NCBI GenBank assembly: GCA_963819175.1 | Contig: CAWFVJ010000016.1 | Span: forward strand, 62,001-126,000 | DNA: 64,000 nt | Origin: CAWBRT01 sp963819175 | GTDB taxonomy: Bacteria; Acidobacteriota; Terriglobia; Terriglobales; Acidobacteriaceae | Direction of reading: 5' to 3' | Part shown: piece after piece, positions 1 to 10,124 of the stretch | How the letters are laid out: every line of letters starts with the position of its first letter | How positions within the stretch are numbered: position 1 is the first letter of the stretch | Made by a program: the position numbers and the translations under genes | Notes under the pieces: generated by a model | Database searches by the model: none | What the model was told of the DNA's origin: nothing | The model's input: the letters and a program-made list of their open reading frames with translations, nothing else

Positions 1-1
1 C

Positions 2-281
2 GAGTCGACTACGAATCCGATTCATCAGACCGTCGCCGCCGAGCTGCAAAATAGAATCGACCAGTACCGTCAGCTGGAGGCGCAGAAGCTGGGCCATTCC
101 TCGCTGAAGGACTCCGATATTCTCAAGGCGCTGGTGTTTTTGGTGCGCACGGCGCAGGTGCGCACCTCCGGACGGCCACGCTCGCGGGCCTTCATGTCGT
201 ATCTGGCGGAACAGTTTCCGGCAGCGGTGCAGAAACGCGGGCTTGGTCAACGGGAACGCCTCAAGCCTGATTGTGCCGTAG
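2..281 (+). CDS. Hypothetical protein, C-terminal part (truncated by window edge, probable frameshift)
   Basis: The reading frame is open from the first bases and encodes a charged, helical C-terminal region (motifs DSDILKALVFLVRTAQVRTS and SYLAEQFPAAVQKRG). As written, this frame runs on into folK with nonsense sequence. If the G run near 246 has one extra base, the protein instead ends RGLVNGNASSLIVP with a TAG at 279-281, just before folK, which is the more natural reading. I do not recognise the family. It is probably the upstream gene of the folK transcription unit. The start is outside the window. Confidence 0.45.
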
Positions 282-300
282 ATCGGCTGGCCGCCACGCA

Positions 301-816
301 ATGGAAAAGACAGTTTATCTTTCGCTCGGCTCCAATCTGGGCGACCGCGCGCGGAACATTCAAGAAGCGATTGAACGGCTGTGTTCGATCGGCGAGGTGG
401 CCGTCGTTTCCAGTTTTTACGAAACCGAGCCGGTCGGCGATCTCCATCAACCCTGGTTTCTGAATTGCGCGGTGATGCTGCATACCGAAAAGATGCCACG
501 CCAACTGCTGGCGGCGGTGATGGCAATCGAGCAGGCACTCGGGCGTAAGCGAGCTGTGGCCAAGGGACCGCGCACCATCGACATCGACATCCTTCTGTTC
601 GGGTCGTCCGTGGTGAACGTGCCCGGCCTGATAATTCCTCATCCCGCCATGCACGAACGGCGCTTTGTGCTGCAACCTCTGGCGGAAATCGCTCCCGCGG
701 TCCGGCATCCCATCTTCCGCCGCACGATTCGTGAATTGTTGGAGGATTTGCCCCCGGCTCCGCCCCAGGTTCGTAAGCTGAACGGCAAAAACACCGAGGA
801 AGATACTGCGGGTTAG
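301..816 (+). CDS. folK: 2-amino-4-hydroxy-6-hydroxymethyldihydropteridine diphosphokinase (HPPK)
   Basis: Transfers pyrophosphate from ATP to 6-hydroxymethyl-7,8-dihydropterin, a cytoplasmic step of folate synthesis. The 171-residue protein has the family landmarks in order: N-terminal YLSLGSNLGDR, the pterin-binding segment FYETEPVG with a following FLNCAV, the basic loop LGRKRAVAKGPR, the metal/ATP motif TIDIDILLFG, and the C-terminal PHPAMHERRFVLQPLAEIAP. Length matches bacterial FolK (about 160-180). The ATG at 301 begins exactly at the family's usual N-terminus (MEKTVYLSLGSN); an in-frame start 30 bases earlier would add ten unrelated residues. It follows the truncated upstream gene by about 20 bases, so co-transcription is likely. 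Identification is secure. Confidence 0.95.
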   Translation: MEKTVYLSLGSNLGDRARNIQEAIERLCSIGEVAVVSSFYETEPVGDLHQPWFLNCAVMLHTEKMPRQLLAAVMAIEQALGRKRAVAKGPRTIDIDILLFGSSVVNVPGLIIPHPAMHERRFVLQPLAEIAPAVRHPIFRRTIRELLEDLPPAPPQVRKLNGKNTEEDTAG

Positions 817-909
817 ACGATCTGCCAGATGCTGTGAAATTTGCATCTTAAATCGAGTTCGCGGAAGTTTGCCCTCTGCGGCGATATCTCCTTAAGGAGG
901 CGTGATCGC

Positions 910-1461
910 ATGAGTGCCAAGGTTCAGGTCGAGGGTCTTGTCTCTATCGCCTGCAAGCGTCCCGTGGCCGAAACGCTGGCGGCGCTGGAAGCCGCACTGC
1001 TGGCGAAAGGGGTGAAGGTCTTCGCCGTCATCGATCATAGCGGCGAGGCCGAAAAGGCCGGCTTCAAGATGCGTCCGACCAAGCTAATAATCTTTGGCAA
1101 TCCCAAGGCGGGCACGCCGCTAATGCTGGAAGCGGCGACAATCGCGATCGACCTGCCGGTCAGGGCGCTGATCTGGGAGGATGCCGCCGGCCAGACCTGG
1201 CTCAGCTACTACGAGGCTGAATATCTCGTCCGCAAACACGGTCTGGCAACCACAATTTGCAGAAAACCTGGCTGGCCCCACGGCCCTGCTGCACGCCGCT
1301 GCCGCCTAAAATTCCGGCTCCTATGTTCCAATTACCTGCCCGATTCTCAAATCTCGGGTCTGTCCAGAGCGGATATCGGCCAACCCTTTATTTTATTGAG
1401 GTTTACGATGACTTGGCGTTCAAGCGATAAGCCCGCTAGATTTTGCCTTTCTATAATTTGA
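910..1461 (+). CDS. DUF302 family protein (probable frameshift near 1263)
   Basis: Start is the ATG at 910, behind a strong AAGGAGG ribosome site at about 894-900. Residues 1-115 match the DUF302 fold: the segment RPTKLIIFGNPKAGTPLM and the following LPVRALIWEDAAGQTWLSYY are its hallmark. After HGLATTI the frame turns into unrelated Arg/Pro-rich sequence and runs to 1461. Dropping one A from the run near 1263 gives RNLAGPTALLHAAAA and a stop at 1307-1309, which is the usual DUF302 end (about 132 residues). I therefore think the native gene is 910-1309. DUF302 proteins are small proteins of unclear biochemical role; no function is claimed. Confidence 0.75.
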   Translation: MSAKVQVEGLVSIACKRPVAETLAALEAALLAKGVKVFAVIDHSGEAEKAGFKMRPTKLIIFGNPKAGTPLMLEAATIAIDLPVRALIWEDAAGQTWLSYYEAEYLVRKHGLATTICRKPGWPHGPAARRCRLKFRLLCSNYLPDSQISGLSRADIGQPFILLRFTMTWRSSDKPARFCLSII

Positions 1462-1486
1462 CAATATTACGCTCATATTTTATGAT
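1458..1486 (+). promoter_or_regulatory. Near-consensus sigma70 promoter upstream of clpB
   Basis: TTGACA at 1458-1463, a 17-base spacer, and TATGAT at 1481-1486 (one mismatch from TATAAT). It sits in a conspicuously AT-rich patch inside otherwise GC-rich DNA, 172 bases upstream of the clpB ATG and just after the DUF302 gene. Such a strong housekeeping promoter before a heat-shock gene suggests control by a repressor rather than only by an alternative sigma factor. Confidence 0.7.
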
Positions 1487-1496
1487 ATATTTGTGA

Positions 1497-1511
1497 TTAG
1501 ATAACATCTAA
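1497..1511. promoter_or_regulatory. Perfect inverted repeat at the predicted clpB transcription start (operator candidate)
   Basis: TTAGAT-AAC-ATCTAA, a perfect 6-3-6 palindrome that begins 10 bases after the -10 hexamer, so it overlaps the expected +1. It matches neither CIRCE (TTAGCACTC-N9-GAGTGCTAA) nor HAIR (CTTGAGT-N7-ACTCAAG). Placement is that of a repressor site; function is inferred from position only. Confidence 0.4.
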
Positions 1512-1658
1512 GTTGCATCGGCGAGCGACAACCTGACGTACTGTGGGGAGAAGGGTTCGAAGGCTCAGTCTCCCCTGATTTTTATGAAGCGCTCGGCAGC
1601 GATCGCTCATCCGCATTGATCGAATCCGGCAAAAGATTCAAACTGAGGTTCACTAATC

Positions 1659-4288
<2,630 letters not shown>

Positions 4289-4302
4289 GCGCGATGCAAC
4301 GG

Positions 4303-4322
4303 GCCGGAGCTAAAGTTCCGGC
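4303..4322 (+). terminator. Hairpin 14 bases after clpB (possible terminator)
   Basis: GCCGGAGC-TAAA-GTTCCGGC forms an 8-bp stem (one G-T pair) with a four-base loop. No uridine tract follows, so intrinsic termination is uncertain. Confidence 0.3.
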
Positions 4323-4381
4323 GCGTAAGAAAGCTGCCTGAGAGAGAACGCACTGCGCCGGGGGCCAGCCCGCGTTGGAAG

Positions 4382-4711
4382 CTACTTGCTCTCGGCGGCA
4401 GTGCTGGAAGAGGGTTTGCTCTCTGGCACCCTCGCGGCGGAACTTGGCTCGGCAGCGCCCTTCGAGCGTCCATTACCCTTTGCGGAGCTCTCGAACGAGG
4501 CGCTGTCGGAGGAATCCTTGCTCGGAGACCCCTTCCGGGCATAGTCAGTTACATACCAACCTGAGCCTTTGAACTGGACGTTGGGAGCGCACAGCAGTTG
4601 CTCAACTTCTAGTCCGCACTTGGGACATACACGAACGGGATCGTCGGAAAATTTCTGGATTACTTCAAATTGATGTCTGCAACTCTTGCAGCGATACTCG
4701 TATAGGGGCAC
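4382..4711 (-). CDS. FmdB-family zinc-ribbon protein
   Basis: A 109-residue protein whose first 45 residues are the FmdB/CxxC_CxxC zinc ribbon: MPLYEYRCKSCRHQFEVIQK then VRVCPKCG, giving two CxxC pairs expected to bind one zinc. The remainder is a low-complexity Ser/Lys/Pro/Ala tail (residues about 60-109), probably disordered. The family is named after a regulatory-protein annotation, but its molecular function is not established. Family assignment is confident, function is not. It stands alone on the minus strand, convergent with clpB. Confidence 0.85.
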   Translation of the reverse strand: MPLYEYRCKSCRHQFEVIQKFSDDPVRVCPKCGLEVEQLLCAPNVQFKGSGWYVTDYARKGSPSKDSSDSASFESSAKGNGRSKGAAEPSSAARVPESKPSSSTAAESK

Positions 4712-4924
4712 GAAGAAAACTCCGGAGGGTAATCAGTTCTTGTCCCGAATCGCCGGGTTGACCGCGGCGCTCAGCTCACTCAAGCCAACCTAAAACCGTT
4801 CAGCAGGCGAGCACGGGACTACGGAAAGTGTGATTGCCTGACTTCATTCTAAGTTGCCGAGTAGGTAAACGTCAATTTTGACCGCGCTGGGATTGCAAGA
4901 CCTGGCACGTCATCGATAGCGCGG

Positions 4925-5815
4925 CTAAATAACGAACTCCCCGGCACTGACCGGAACGACGTTTCCGCCGACGAAGATATCTGTAACCGTCTGGCCCAGC
5001 TTCCTGCCGCGAACGAAAATCTTGCTGGGGCGCTGCATCTCGATGCCCTGTTCAATGAGCGCGCGCTTCTCGCTTTCGAAAACTCCATGCTGCACGGCCC
5101 ATGCGGTGCAACAACCGGCAGCCGAGCCCGTCGCCGGGTCTTCTCCGTTATAGAAGAGCATGCGGGCATGCAGGGCAGCGCCGGGCATTACCGTTTCGCG
5201 GCAGACGTAGTAAAAGAAATGGCTCCGGGTCTTTTCCAGGTACTCGGCGGCACGCGCGAAGTCGAGTTTGAATCGCTGCAACCGCTCCAGCCTGCGAAAG
5301 ACAACCATGATGAACGGCAGTCCGGTCGAAACCGTCTGCACCGGCAGCCCTGTATCGATATCCGCCACGTCGAGGCCGAGCACGCGCGCGACCTCCTCGA
5401 CCGCGTGAATCTGCCCAAATTCCGGGTCCCGCTGCCGCATTTCGCCGAAGACCTTGCCTGCTTCGTCGTGGCTGAACTGCACGGGAATTTTGCCGACCTT
5501 GAGGTCGAGTTCCATCAGCGAAGCTCCGCGCTTCTGTTGCAAATGGAACGCCGTGCCAAGCGTCGGGTGCCCGGCAAACGGCATCTCCTCCGCGACAGTG
5601 AAGATGCGTACCTTGACGCCGTGCTCGCGCTCCGTGGCGGCTTCGCGAGGAAGAATGAAAGTGGTCTCCGAGAGCCTGGTTTCGCGGGCCAGCGCCTGCA
5701 TCTCGGCGTCGCTCAAGCCGCGAGCATCGTCGAAAACCGCCAACTGATTTCCTTCCAGCGGCTGTGAGGTGAAAACGTCATACTGCACGAAGGCGAACCG
5801 CCGTGGCTCTTTCAT
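4925..5815 (-). CDS. PhzF-family isomerase/epimerase-like protein
   Basis: A 296-residue member of the PhzF family (diaminopimelate-epimerase fold). Visible landmarks: N-terminal YDVFTSQPLEGNQLAVFDDA, SETTFILP containing the family's conserved glutamate, the loop EMPFAGHPTLGTA, and the C-terminal-domain motif EDPATGSAAGCC. PhzF in pseudomonads isomerises an intermediate of phenazine synthesis, but most homologues outside phenazine operons have no known substrate. No phenazine genes are nearby, so a generic annotation is safer. The start at 5815 gives the expected N-terminus. Confidence 0.88.
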   Translation of the reverse strand: MKEPRRFAFVQYDVFTSQPLEGNQLAVFDDARGLSDAEMQALARETRLSETTFILPREAATEREHGVKVRIFTVAEEMPFAGHPTLGTAFHLQQKRGASLMELDLKVGKIPVQFSHDEAGKVFGEMRQRDPEFGQIHAVEEVARVLGLDVADIDTGLPVQTVSTGLPFIMVVFRRLERLQRFKLDFARAAEYLEKTRSHFFYYVCRETVMPGAALHARMLFYNGEDPATGSAAGCCTAWAVQHGVFESEKRALIEQGIEMQRPSKIFVRGRKLGQTVTDIFVGGNVVPVSAGEFVI

Positions 5816-5937
5816 GATTCTTCCTCACGATGAGGATTTCCTCGCAATCAGGGTATCAGAGCAGAGATGGTGCGGTGTTGCCCGGGCCGCGAAGAACAGA
5901 AGCGCATCGCGTAGTGGAAAGTTTAAATCTTCACTCA

Positions 5938-6033
5938 AGGCGGGTGCCCCGTTCTAGCGAAGCTAGGGCGGGGTAGTTTGTCGGTGGGTGGCCGGGTGCC
6001 GCAGGTCCCGCCCATCCTTTTGGGCTGATGTGG
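5938..6033. repeat. Dispersed palindromic repeat unit with two stem-loops
   Basis: Contains the hairpin CCCCG-tt-CTAGC-gaa-GCTAG-gg-CGGGG (5947-5973) and, after a GT-rich linker, GCCCATCCTTTTGGGC followed by TGATGTGG (6010-6033). The second half recurs at 32391-32414 with few changes. It is intergenic, between the PhzF-like gene and selC. No coding capacity is seen in 5816-6182. Confidence 0.55.
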
Positions 6034-6182
6034 AAATGTGATTTATTTCGAGTTGACGAGCCGCACCGCCTCGGTTGTAATCGATGCGCCGGATGTTGGC
6101 CTTGCTTGCGGTGAAGACATCGTACCGAACGCGATGAAGACTACTTTCTTGGCGTGTTCGGCGCCGCGACAATCGGCATTGC

Positions 6183-6281
6183 GGAAGCGAAGGGGGTCCG
6201 GTGATCCTCCCGGTCTTCAAAACCGGCGGGAGGCATCTTCGCGATGTCTTCGGTGCGTTCGACTCGCACACGCTTCCGCCA
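6183..6281 (+). tRNA. selC: Selenocysteine tRNA, anticodon UCA, with encoded CCA
   Basis: The 99-base sequence folds as a bacterial tRNA-Sec. The acceptor stem is GGAAGCG paired with CGCTTCC, plus an eighth position that is A-A here. The D loop TCCGGTGA is identical to that of E. coli selC. The anticodon stem is CCGGT/ACCGG around CTTCAAA, giving anticodon TCA at 6217-6219. There is a long variable arm (about nine pairs around TTCG) and a T arm GTGCG-TTCGACT-CGCAC. Discriminator G and CCA close the gene. The UCA anticodon reads UGA, and the long variable and D arms exclude a normal tRNA. It implies SelA/SelB/SelD elsewhere in the genome; none is in this window. Confidence 0.95.
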
Positions 6282-6303
6282 ATTTTCACCGTGTTTTGCT
6301 AAC

Positions 6304-7347
6304 TCACATCGTCAGCACGACGCGGAACTCTGCCTTGCCGCTCATCATTCGCGCGTAAGCCTCGCCCGCTTTCTCGAGCGGATATGTTTCAATCATCGGA
6401 CGCACGCCGGTCAGTACTGCGAAGTTCAGTGTGTCTTCCGAATCGGCTGGCGTTCCCGCGGCCCAGCCCTGAATCGTTCGACTTCCAGTAATCAGTTGTA
6501 CCGGCGCGACCTCAATGGGATCGAATGTCGCACCGATCACCACGAGCTTGCCGTTCGGACCCAGACCGTCGATCAACTCTGACATCGCCTTCGAACTTGG
6601 GGCCGTCGCCAAGATCACCCGTGCGCCACCCAGTTCTTGCAGTGCCTGCGCCGCGTTCTTCGATTTGCTGTCGACGTACACACTGGCTCCGAGTTTTTTT
6701 GCGAGCGCCGCGTTTTCAGAACCGCGCCCGATCGCCACGACCTTATAGCCAAACTTGTTCGCGAATTGAATCCCGAGATGGCCCAGACCGCCAATACCCA
6801 GTACCGCAACCAGGTCGCCGGGGAGCGCACCACTGTGGCGCAGCGCATTGTAGGTAGTGATTCCGGCGCAGAGCAGCGGCGCTGCTTCGGCGTCATTTAG
6901 AGTCTCAGGTATTGGCACCAGCGCTTCCACGGGAGCGACCATGTATTGCTGGTATCCGCCGTCATAGCTGATGCCCGGAATCTTCAGATTCCGGCAATTG
7001 CGAAAATCTCCGCGCCGGCACTCGCGACACGTGTTGTCCTGACCGCCATGCCAGCCGACACCGACGCGCTGACCCTTCTTCCACGCGGAAACACCGGCAC
7101 CCACTTCGTCGATGACGCCTGCGACTTCGTGTCCTGGAACGCGCGGATACTGGATTCCGGGCCAGGCGCCTTCCTTGGTGAACGCGTCACTGTGGCAGAC
7201 GCCACAAGCCTGCACCTTGATCCGCACTTGTCCTGCATCCGGCTTAGGAATCTCGCGCTCGACGATCTCGAAATCCGCTCCGGGTTTGGAAATCTGCGCC
7301 GCGGTCATTGCAACCTGTGGTACTACCGCTATTCTTCTCGTTGCCAT
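6304..7347 (-). CDS. Zinc-dependent alcohol dehydrogenase (MDR family)
   Basis: A 347-residue cytosolic NAD(P)-dependent medium-chain dehydrogenase. Catalytic zinc ligands lie in CGVCHSD and GHEVAG. The structural-zinc lobe is present as CRECRRGDFRNC with its upstream cysteine position changed (DNTC). The Rossmann motif GIGGLGHLGIQFA follows mid-protein. Substrate cannot be read from sequence; primary alcohols or aldehydes are likely. The ATG at 7347 is preceded by AGGAGG at good spacing, so I keep it over the internal ATG 13 codons later. Its 3' end lies only 22 bases from selC, convergently. Confidence 0.9.
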   Translation of the reverse strand: MATRRIAVVPQVAMTAAQISKPGADFEIVEREIPKPDAGQVRIKVQACGVCHSDAFTKEGAWPGIQYPRVPGHEVAGVIDEVGAGVSAWKKGQRVGVGWHGGQDNTCRECRRGDFRNCRNLKIPGISYDGGYQQYMVAPVEALVPIPETLNDAEAAPLLCAGITTYNALRHSGALPGDLVAVLGIGGLGHLGIQFANKFGYKVVAIGRGSENAALAKKLGASVYVDSKSKNAAQALQELGGARVILATAPSSKAMSELIDGLGPNGKLVVIGATFDPIEVAPVQLITGSRTIQGWAAGTPADSEDTLNFAVLTGVRPMIETYPLEKAGEAYARMMSGKAEFRVVLTM

Positions 7348-7415
7348 AAATCCTCCTATGAGTCATTGAGTTATTGTTCTCCCAGCGAGGCTCCCCACGG
7401 TGCGCACCAGAGGCG

Positions 7416-8084
7416 TCACGCCACCGCAGTGCGCATCTTCTGCAGTCGATCCCGGAAATACTCCTTCCAACTCTCCGGCAATGCGGCAACTTGCAATGCA
7501 CGTCGCACTGAAGTTATGTCGTCCTCAGCGTACCGTTTCGCGATATACAGTCGAGTGACTTCCGAAATTGAAACACCGTTTGGATCTCGACCAATCATCC
7601 CAATCTCGTCGCCGACACCAACTTCGCCCTCGCGGCTGACCGCGAGGTAGAACCCCGTCCGCCCACTCGCGAGGAATCGCTTCACCATGTCGTCTGACTG
7701 AAATCTCACGCCAAGTTTGTAGCAAGGAAGCCGAGGCTGCGTCACAACTACTTCCGCAGAACCGATAGAGAACTGGTCGCCAATATGGACCGAGTCTTCC
7801 AGCCATCCGTCGATCGTGAAGTTTTCGCCGAACACGCCGAGCGGCAGCTCTCGGCCCGGGAGCGCTTTCTTCCAGTAGTCATAGTGCGCAATCGGGTAGC
7901 AATAAACGGCCTTATGCAGTCCACCATGGACCGTGAGGTCTGCCTGACGGTCGCCGTCCAAATTAAGCTTGCGCAAAGCGACGCGACCCTGGACCGGCCC
8001 CTTGAAGATCCCGGTGGTCACACTCCTCCCGTGCCACATCACTTCGCGGGGAAGTCCAGTGTTCACCGAGATTATCTTCATCAC
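7416..8084 (-). CDS. MOSC domain-containing protein (YiiM-like)
   Basis: A 222-residue protein with the MOSC beta-barrel: GPVQGRVALRKLNLDGDRQ, VHGGLHKAVYCYP and LGVFGENFTIDG are typical of the YiiM branch, followed by VTQPRLPCYKLGVRF with the conserved cysteine, and a C-terminal 3-alpha domain. MOSC proteins bind molybdenum cofactor and in YiiM-type proteins reduce N-hydroxylated compounds; the exact substrate is unknown. It would rely on Moco made by enzymes such as the MoeA/MoaC encoded at 57-59 kb. Located 68 bases upstream of the alcohol dehydrogenase on the same strand. Confidence 0.88.
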   Translation of the reverse strand: MMKIISVNTGLPREVMWHGRSVTTGIFKGPVQGRVALRKLNLDGDRQADLTVHGGLHKAVYCYPIAHYDYWKKALPGRELPLGVFGENFTIDGWLEDSVHIGDQFSIGSAEVVVTQPRLPCYKLGVRFQSDDMVKRFLASGRTGFYLAVSREGEVGVGDEIGMIGRDPNGVSISEVTRLYIAKRYAEDDITSVRRALQVAALPESWKEYFRDRLQKMRTAVA

Positions 8085-8114
8085 CTGCAGCCCCTATAAG
8101 CGGCGTATTGCGCC

Positions 8115-8390
8115 TTACGCGACATCTTCGTCCTCGTCGTCCAGATACTCGGCGGGGACATCGTCTTCCGGCACTTGGCGCGTGGTAACCTCAGAAACGT
8201 CAGGGTCGTTGGCGTCTTCTACGCCTTGGACAGCATCGGCTTCGAAGGCGTTGCCCTCCTCTGCCAATTCCTCCACGCTCTCAGAATCCGCCTCAGGGGC
8301 ATTTGGCATCTGCTGAATGTCGCCAGACTGTCCGGCTGAATTCGAGCCGAGTTCATCGTCTTTACGGTTACGCCGTTTTTTTGCAGCCAT
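8115..8390 (-). CDS. Small acidic hypothetical protein
   Basis: A 91-residue protein: a basic N-terminus (MAAKKRRNRKDDE) followed by a strongly acidic, Glu/Asp/Val-rich tail that ends LDDEDEDVA. There is no recognisable domain and it is probably disordered. A longer frame extends upstream to 8501, but the ATG at 8390 has a GGAG site and excludes an unlike leader, so I prefer it. The tail of a bipolar (basic then acidic) protein suggests binding to a protein or nucleic acid, which is speculation. It ends about 30 bases upstream of the MOSC gene start. Confidence 0.5.
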   Translation of the reverse strand: MAAKKRRNRKDDELGSNSAGQSGDIQQMPNAPEADSESVEELAEEGNAFEADAVQGVEDANDPDVSEVTTRQVPEDDVPAEYLDDEDEDVA

Positions 8391-8557
8391 AAATTTGACT
8401 CCGCGTTGACGGATGCGCCAGGCAAGCCCGGAGACCCTGGAAATTGCGAACAGCCCTGCGCACTCCAGAGCGGGATTATGTCTATGGGGGATTGCCGCCA
8501 CTCAGGAAGTGACCTGCCGGGCGATGATCATCCTGTTTGTCTGAGGAGTTAAGAGAG

Positions 8558-9883
8558 CTAAGACGGGTTCGTGTCTTCCGACCCATTCCTGAGATCGTTG
8601 CGCGGCCCGATCCAGATGAGCAGCACGAGCGCCGGCACGGTCGCCACCGTGGTCAGCAGGAAGAACGGCACCCAGCCGAGCTTCTCAGCCAGCACGCCTC
8701 CCGAGGAGGCCACCAGTGTGCGGCCAACCGACGCGAGCGAGGAAAGCAGCGCGTACTGGGTAGCGGTGAAGGCGGGTGAACATAGACTGGAGAGATACCC
8801 TACCAGCGCCGTCCCTGCCATTGCGCCAGTTACGTTTTCGGCAGTGACACACAGCGCCAGATAGCCGAGCCGATGCCCGCCTACAACCTGCAGCACATAG
8901 AACAGGTTGCCGGCCGACTGGAGCACCCCGCATAGGATGAGCGCGCGCCGGAAGCCAAACCGCGCCGTCACTACCCCGCCAATCAGAGCCCCTGCAACGG
9001 TCGCAAAGAAGCCGACCAGTTTGGAAACGGCCGCGATCTCGTTGAGCGAAAACCCGAGCGAGATGTAAAGCGGCGTTGCCATCACTCCCGCCAGCGCTTC
9101 CCCCAGCTTGTAGCCGACAATGAAGATCAGGATGATCAGCCAACGCGGCCGGCGCATGAAATCCGTGAAAGGGCCCGTCACTGCGGTGGCGAATGCCTGG
9201 CGAACTCCCTCCCGTCCGGCTGCCTTGGTGTGTGCACTGGCCGCCACTTTCGGCTCGGGGCCAAACAGGAACACCAGCATTCCCACCGCGAGCAGCGCCG
9301 CCATCGTGGCATAGGCCGCGAACCACCCGGCGCGTGCCGCGATCACCAGGGAGCCCGCTCCGGATACCAGCATGGCAAGCCGGTAGCCGGTTTGGATCAT
9401 GCCCGCACCGGGACCCTGCATCTCCAGCTCTAGGATCTCCACGCGCCAAGCATCAATGACGATATCCTGGCTGGCGGATAGAAATGCGACGAGCAGCGAC
9501 AGGGCGCTCATCAGAGGCAAGTTGTGCCGTGGATCGCACAATCCCAGGGCGAGTATTGCGCAGATTAGGAGAATCTGGATCGTGACGCCCCAACCGCGCC
9601 GCCGCCCCAACGGCAGCGGTGGCGGAAGGCGATCAATCAGCGGCGACCACAGGAATTTGAAGGCGTAGGGCGTGCCCACTAGGGCGAAGGCTCCGATGGC
9701 TGCGCGCCGCACTCCGGCTGTCGCAAGCCACGCTGACAGGGTCGAGTAAGTGAGCAGCAACGGCAGGCCGCTGGCAAATCCGAGTGCCAATACCTGCAGC
9801 ACGCGCCTGTTGGTGTAGGCCGTGACCGAGCGACGCCAGTTGCTTGCGGCGCGCTCTTCAGTGATGCCGGGCAATTCCTTCAT
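8558..9883 (-). CDS. ampG: AmpG-like MFS permease (muropeptide transporter family)
   Basis: An inner-membrane protein of about 441 residues with 12 predicted hydrophobic segments. The AmpG signature is clear: LGFASGLPLLLTYSTLSAWL in helix 1, PYAFKFLWSPLIDR, the loop LGRRRGWGVTIQ, SASQDIVIDAWRVEIL and GAGMIQTGYRLAMLVSGAG. AmpG imports GlcNAc-anhydro-muropeptides for cell-wall recycling and in some bacteria indirectly controls beta-lactamase. No recycling enzymes are adjacent, so substrate is assigned by family only. The frame also opens at a TTG (9907), but the ATG at 9883 matches the family N-terminus better. Confidence 0.88.
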   Translation of the reverse strand: MKELPGITEERAASNWRRSVTAYTNRRVLQVLALGFASGLPLLLTYSTLSAWLATAGVRRAAIGAFALVGTPYAFKFLWSPLIDRLPPPLPLGRRRGWGVTIQILLICAILALGLCDPRHNLPLMSALSLLVAFLSASQDIVIDAWRVEILELEMQGPGAGMIQTGYRLAMLVSGAGSLVIAARAGWFAAYATMAALLAVGMLVFLFGPEPKVAASAHTKAAGREGVRQAFATAVTGPFTDFMRRPRWLIILIFIVGYKLGEALAGVMATPLYISLGFSLNEIAAVSKLVGFFATVAGALIGGVVTARFGFRRALILCGVLQSAGNLFYVLQVVGGHRLGYLALCVTAENVTGAMAGTALVGYLSSLCSPAFTATQYALLSSLASVGRTLVASSGGVLAEKLGWVPFFLLTTVATVPALVLLIWIGPRNDLRNGSEDTNPS

Positions 9884-9936
9884 CGTAATCTTCGGGCAAC
9901 CTGTCAAATTAGCTATTTGCTTGCCGAACGCGACGT

Positions 9937-9990
9937 CGGGTACGCAGCTTGGCTGCTCCGGCCGCAGACGTTGGGTGCTGCGGCTGAGAA
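9937..9990. repeat. Dispersed intergenic repeat (copy sharing 26 bases with 32521-32546)
   Basis: Bases 9937-9962 are identical, in reverse complement, to 32521-32546 (core TACGCAGCTTGGCTGCTCC). The element continues to CTGAGAATGACA, the end motif seen in other copies. It lies in the 240-base gap between ampG and the next gene, which holds no other recognisable feature. Confidence 0.6.
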
Positions 9991-10124
9991 TGACATCTCT
10001 CCTAAGTTACTCGACTTGTGACGCACTACACTAGCGGAATTCCTTCGGGTCGCAACCAATCCCCGTTTCGTTCATCCAACGGTTCATTAGTGTTTGTTGG
10101 CCCAAGTTGCGAAGGAGATGAGTT

